From Bacillus sp. sid0103 (GTDB lineage: Bacteria; Bacillota; Bacilli; Bacillales_B; DSM-18226), in assembly GCF_019219025.1 (NCBI RefSeq), contig NZ_JAHUWN010000013.1, positions 62,001 to 126,000 on the forward strand: a stretch of DNA of 64,000 bases, written 5' to 3'. A program made the translations under genes and the position numbers. This document shows positions 61,027 through 64,000 of this stretch, one piece after another. How positions within the stretch are numbered: the first letter of the stretch is position 1; each line of letters opens with the position of its first letter. Below the pieces are notes generated by a model. It did no database searches. It was not told the DNA's origin and saw only the letters and a program-made list of their open reading frames with translations.

Positions 61027-62373
61027 TTAGCCGATTAATATTTTTTCTTCTGCATATCTTACCTTTGCTTCTTTTCGAGTATTCAAAAGTGCAAAAGCCA
61101 TGGTTAAAGGTCCAAGCCTTCCAATAAACATCATAATGGTAATCAATATTCTTCCAAAAGGCGAAAGTTCGGGTGAAAAATTTGCAGACAAACCAACTGT
61201 TCCAAAGGCGGAAATGGTTTCAAAAAGAAGTTTACTCATATCCGCTTTTTCGGTAAACGTTAATAAAAAAAAGATGAGGAAGATAAAAAAGATGCCTGCC
61301 ACAACAATAGATAATGATTTATTTACCAGTTCCCACGAAATTCTTCGTTTAAAAATATTCAAATCATCCCGATTTGTAACCACAGCCCAGAAGGCTAAAA
61401 TAATAATAGCAAAGGTGGTTACTTTAATCCCCCCTCCAGTAGATCCTGGAGAAGCACCAATAAACATCAATGCCATCATAATAACAAGGGAAGATAGGTT
61501 CATGGAACCAATATCAATTGTATTAAAACCAGCCGTCCTTGTTACAACCCCTTGAAAGTAGGAAGCCCAAAGCTTATCTTCTAACGGCAGATTACCCATA
61601 GTAGCCGGATTACTATATTCTGAAATCAAAATAATTATTGGTCCTACAATGTTAAGTATTAGTGTCATAAGCAGCGCGACTTTAGAATGAAGGGATAATT
61701 TACGAAGGGATCTTTTATGAAATAGATCAAGAATAACAGTGAAACCGATACCTCCAGTGATGAAAAGAAGGGTAACCATTATATTAACAGTTGGATCACC
61801 TACCCATTTGCTCAGATTATCAGGTTCAAGACCAAACCCAGCATTATTAAAAGCTGAAATCGAGTGGAATATCCCATAATAAATGGCTTTTTCCAACGGC
61901 ATTTCAAATGACCAACGAATGGCTAAGATTGTAGCACCAATTAGTTCAACAATAAAAGTAATGAGGATAATCTTTTTTACTAGGTTAACAACACCTGAAA
62001 GAGAAAATACATTTAACGAATCTTGTAATAATAAGCGTTCCTTTAGACCAATTTTTTTTCCTAAGATAATAAACATAAATATTCCTGTGGTCATAAATCC
62101 CCAACCGCCAATTTGAATCAAACAGAGAAGTACAATTTCACCAAATAAAGTAAAGGTAGTTCCCGTGTCAACAACTGCCAAGCCTGTAACACAGACTGCA
62201 GAAGTTGCTTCAAATAAAGCATCAATGAAGCTAAGTCCACGTCCCTTTTCGTACGTAGCTATAGGCAGCATGAAAAGAAGGGTCCCCAATAGTATTAGAC
62301 TACCGAAACCTAATACAAGGATCTGGGCAGGATGCAAACTAACTAAATTCCCTTTTCTTTTAAACAATTCCAC
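61027..62373 (-). CDS. Ktr potassium uptake membrane subunit (KtrB/KtrD)
   Basis: A 448-residue TrkH-family channel with four M1-P-M2 repeats; pore loops include TSAVCVTGLAVVDTG, SISAFNNAGFG, TRTAGFNTID and SAFGTVGLSANFS. It imports K+ coupled to Na+ and works with the RCK subunit encoded directly downstream. GTG start after TAGGGGAG. The upstream 430 bp show no ydaO-type c-di-AMP riboswitch that I can recognise. Confidence 0.94.
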   Translation of the reverse strand: MELFKRKGNLVSLHPAQILVLGFGSLILLGTLLFMLPIATYEKGRGLSFIDALFEATSAVCVTGLAVVDTGTTFTLFGEIVLLCLIQIGGWGFMTTGIFMFIILGKKIGLKERLLLQDSLNVFSLSGVVNLVKKIILITFIVELIGATILAIRWSFEMPLEKAIYYGIFHSISAFNNAGFGLEPDNLSKWVGDPTVNIMVTLLFITGGIGFTVILDLFHKRSLRKLSLHSKVALLMTLILNIVGPIIILISEYSNPATMGNLPLEDKLWASYFQGVVTRTAGFNTIDIGSMNLSSLVIMMALMFIGASPGSTGGGIKVTTFAIIILAFWAVVTNRDDLNIFKRRISWELVNKSLSIVVAGIFFIFLIFFLLTFTEKADMSKLLFETISAFGTVGLSANFSPELSPFGRILITIMMFIGRLGPLTMAFALLNTRKEAKVRYAEEKILIG

Positions 62374-62817
62374 AATATTGACTCCCCTACATTTTCATAA
62401 TAAATGCATCCTTTGTACCAAAAGAGCTCTTGAGGAAGCAAAATCTCTAAATAGTGTTTTAGAAAAGATTCCGCTAAAAAATAATACATAGAAATTCTCT
62501 TTTATGGTTCGCCCTTTTGTCATTGATTATGAATTCATTTTTTTAAACTTATGTGGTTAACAAGATAGAAAAAGGTGATTCTACATTATTCTATTTTTAC
62601 TTACCATTAATGTATAGAGTCTTTTTTCTTTATTTGAGATAATCTTCTAATTATGTGTCTATACTTCCATTCTCTACGTCCTCAGTTACTTCACTAGAGA
62701 TAACATCTAAAAGTGGATGGTATATTTTTAGGTGAATTGGATGGTTATTAATTGTTCTAGTTGAGATATTATTAAAACTATTAGTAACAAATAAATGCCT
62801 TAACGGAGATGATGACA
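62374..62817. other. Divergent promoter region of ktrB/D-like gene and yfmQ
   Basis: About 440 bp, AT-rich. I looked for a ydaO riboswitch, T-box or terminator and saw none. No small frame with a clear ribosome binding site. Confidence 0.5.
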
Positions 62818-63261
62818 ATGACATGGGCTGTGATTTCGATTATTCTCATAAGTATTGTGAAAATATTAATGACCTGTCTTCCAACAGGTCCAGTGGAATG
62901 GCTTATAAAGAAATTTGAAGTTCATTCCAAACTTACTGAAACGAATTGTACCGTAACAATGGACGGAAAACCTTTAGAAGATGAAGACAAATTTCAAGTG
63001 ATTCATGACTTTAACGAAGCTACATTTTTAGAGCATCATTATATATATCCAGGGACCGAGGACTTATATTTACATCCAGAGAGCAGTAAGACTCCATTAG
63101 TTATTGAAACGAAAAAAGACAAAAATGATGTTCGGTTATTTGTTTTTAGTTACAACGATCGCATTGATGTAGTTAAACAGTACAAGAAGAAAGTATTTGC
63201 GTATAGTCTGCTTTCAGATCGTCTCCAAAAAAGTTCTTTGAAAATGGACACGGGGGCCTGA
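62818..63261 (+). CDS. yfmQ: YfmQ-family protein
   Basis: A 147-residue protein with an N-terminal membrane helix (WAVISIILISIVKILMTCLP) and a soluble domain beginning TGPVEWLIKKFEVHSKLTETN, then VTMDGKPLEDEDKFQVIHDFNEATFLEHHYIYPG. This order matches B. subtilis YfmQ from memory. Function unknown. ATG at 62818 is nine bases after CGGAG; the two earlier ATGs overlap the ribosome binding site. Monocistronic with terminator. Confidence 0.78.
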   Translation: MTWAVISIILISIVKILMTCLPTGPVEWLIKKFEVHSKLTETNCTVTMDGKPLEDEDKFQVIHDFNEATFLEHHYIYPGTEDLYLHPESSKTPLVIETKKDKNDVRLFVFSYNDRIDVVKQYKKKVFAYSLLSDRLQKSSLKMDTGA

Positions 63262-63300
63262 TTAATACGAGATTTTAATAACACTCATAGAAATATTTTT

Positions 63301-63328
63301 TCCTTACTACAAGGTAAGGATTTTTTTA
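63301..63328 (+). terminator. yfmQ terminator
   Basis: TCCTTAC / GTAAGGA stem, loop TACAAG, then TTTTTTT. Confidence 0.85.
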
Positions 63329-63500
63329 TGGGATGGTCCCGATGCTGATCTGCGATAGTCGCTGACTATTCTTCACCATTAAATAGTGTTTAAGCATCTC
63401 AAAATTAGTGTGACGAATACGTTCAATTTCAATAGAATGACTTAATTCTTATATTAATCTAAGAAAAGATATAATTTCTATTTCATTTTTTCTTAAGCTT
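63329..63500. other. Intergenic DNA between yfmQ and the TerC gene
   Basis: Convergent gap of about 170 bp after the yfmQ terminator; no repeat or second terminator with a clear stem on the TerC side was found. Confidence 0.45.
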
Positions 63501-64000
63501 TTATAGCAGTTTTTTCTTAGAAACTAAATATCCAAAACCAATAACAAAAACTGTAATTGCTACAGGAACCAATGAATGTAAATCACGAGAGAGAAAAGGC
63601 TCAAATTTAGGTTCTCCAACGATCATTTCACCTGCCGTCCATGCTAAGATTCCAGCACCTGCATAGGAGATAATAGGGTACTTGTCCATTGCTTTTAATA
63701 TTAACTGGCTTCCAAAAACAACGATAGGAATACTAACAATAATTCCGATCATTATACCAACTAAATTTCCTTCAACGGCACCAGCAATCGCTAGGACATT
63801 ATCAAGGGACATTACTGCATCCGCAATAATGATTGTTTTCACAGCGGAAATGAAACTTGATTCACCTTCTCTGATATTTTCCTCATCATCACCAATGAGT
63901 AGTTTAATAGCTATATAGACTAGAAGAAGTCCACCTATAAAAGTTACGAAAGGGACGTCTAATAGGTAAACAATTGCGATTGCAAATAGTAACCGTAAAA
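63501..64000 (-). CDS. TerC/YjbE-family integral membrane protein, partial (5' end beyond window)
   Basis: At least 165 residues; the frame stays open to the right edge, so the start is missing. Signature IIIADAVMSLDNVLAIAGAVEGN, preceded by a helix and a charged loop IGDDEENIREGES, then GSQLILKAMDKYPIISYAGAGILAWTAGEMIVG. The conserved Asp-Asn after the helix break is typical of TerC proteins linked to metal (Mn2+) efflux; the YjbE branch is often under a yybP-ykoY riboswitch, which would lie outside the window. Confidence 0.9.
   Translation of the reverse strand, partial: LRLLFAIAIVYLLDVPFVTFIGGLLLVYIAIKLLIGDDEENIREGESSFISAVKTIIIADAVMSLDNVLAIAGAVEGNLVGIMIGIIVSIPIVVFGSQLILKAMDKYPIISYAGAGILAWTAGEMIVGEPKFEPFLSRDLHSLVPVAITVFVIGFGYLVSKKKLL

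Noticed and set aside
62374..62808. ydaO (c-di-AMP) riboswitch before the ktr genes
   Set aside because: Expected conserved segments and a terminator were not found on the minus strand.

Overview
The window is chromosomal DNA from a low-GC, endospore-forming Gram-positive bacterium of the family Bacillaceae, probably near Bacillus/Neobacillus. The evidence is a tricistronic spore germination receptor, the dppABCDE-ykfABCD operon, XylR, DhaS, YkwD, YvgK-ModA-ModB, YfmQ, Fur-regulated FbpA and KtrAB-type proteins, all closest to Bacillus subtilis families as I recall them, together with strong AGGAGG-type ribosome binding sites and many GTG/TTG starts. No rRNA, tRNA, CRISPR array, prophage or complete IS element was seen.

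Layout. 0-5 kb: a tandem hairpin array at the left edge, two CBO0543-type membrane proteins, a lipoprotein, an AraC/GyrI regulator, a GNAT acetyltransferase and YkwD. 5-7 kb: a 2-hydroxyacid dehydrogenase behind an orphan xylose repressor gene that keeps a xylO-like operator. 7.2-13.4 kb: a gerA-type operon ending in a tiny two-helix gene, a stand-alone I9 inhibitor lipoprotein and a VanW protein. 13.6-18.6 kb: two transporters, an unknown membrane protein and the aldehyde dehydrogenase DhaS. 18.7-24.1 kb: an SsuABC-like importer whose operon also carries a flavoprotein and a double 4Fe-4S ferredoxin, ending in an FbpA-like gene and headed by a leader with a complete terminator. 24.2-27.8 kb: two small membrane proteins and a two-component system. 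27.9-33.3 kb: GMP reductase, the molybdate regulator with modA and modB (no modC), and a Crp/Fnr regulator between two YdcZ-type transporters. 33.5-37.5 kb: an HxlR regulator divergent from an FAD monooxygenase, GTP cyclohydrolase II-like protein and EamA exporter, with a consensus promoter and overlapping operator. 37.6-42.7 kb: repeat-rich DNA with two further tandem arrays, a glycine-rich-domain protein, a zinc-ribbon/Gp49-like fusion, a Gly/Met repeat protein, a probable micro-gene and a broken copy of a SEDS gene 3' end. 42.8-53.2 kb: the dpp-ykf operon for uptake and recycling of murein-type peptides, with an added serine hydrolase. 53.6-56.7 kb: an ECF-type sigma factor, PadR regulator and HAAS-SEDS membrane protein unit, with a divergent secreted acidic protein. 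56.8-64 kb: an MDR dehydrogenase, a MATE exporter, a Ktr potassium channel pair, YfmQ and a TerC/YjbE protein cut by the window edge.

The most unusual non-coding signal is a set of three tandem arrays with different sequences but the same 52-bp period and the same roughly 9-9-9 hairpin (27 nt) plus 25-nt spacer. There are also two copies of a dispersed element of about 215 bp carrying five 21-bp repeats, and three full plus one decayed copy of a GC-rich imperfect inverted repeat, one of them inside the dpp operon. The best candidates for under-described systems are the SsuABC-flavoprotein-ferredoxin operon with its attenuator-like leader, the sigma-PadR-HAAS/SEDS module, and the HxlR-controlled monooxygenase/GTP cyclohydrolase II pair. 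All family assignments were made by eye from sequence; no database search was run.
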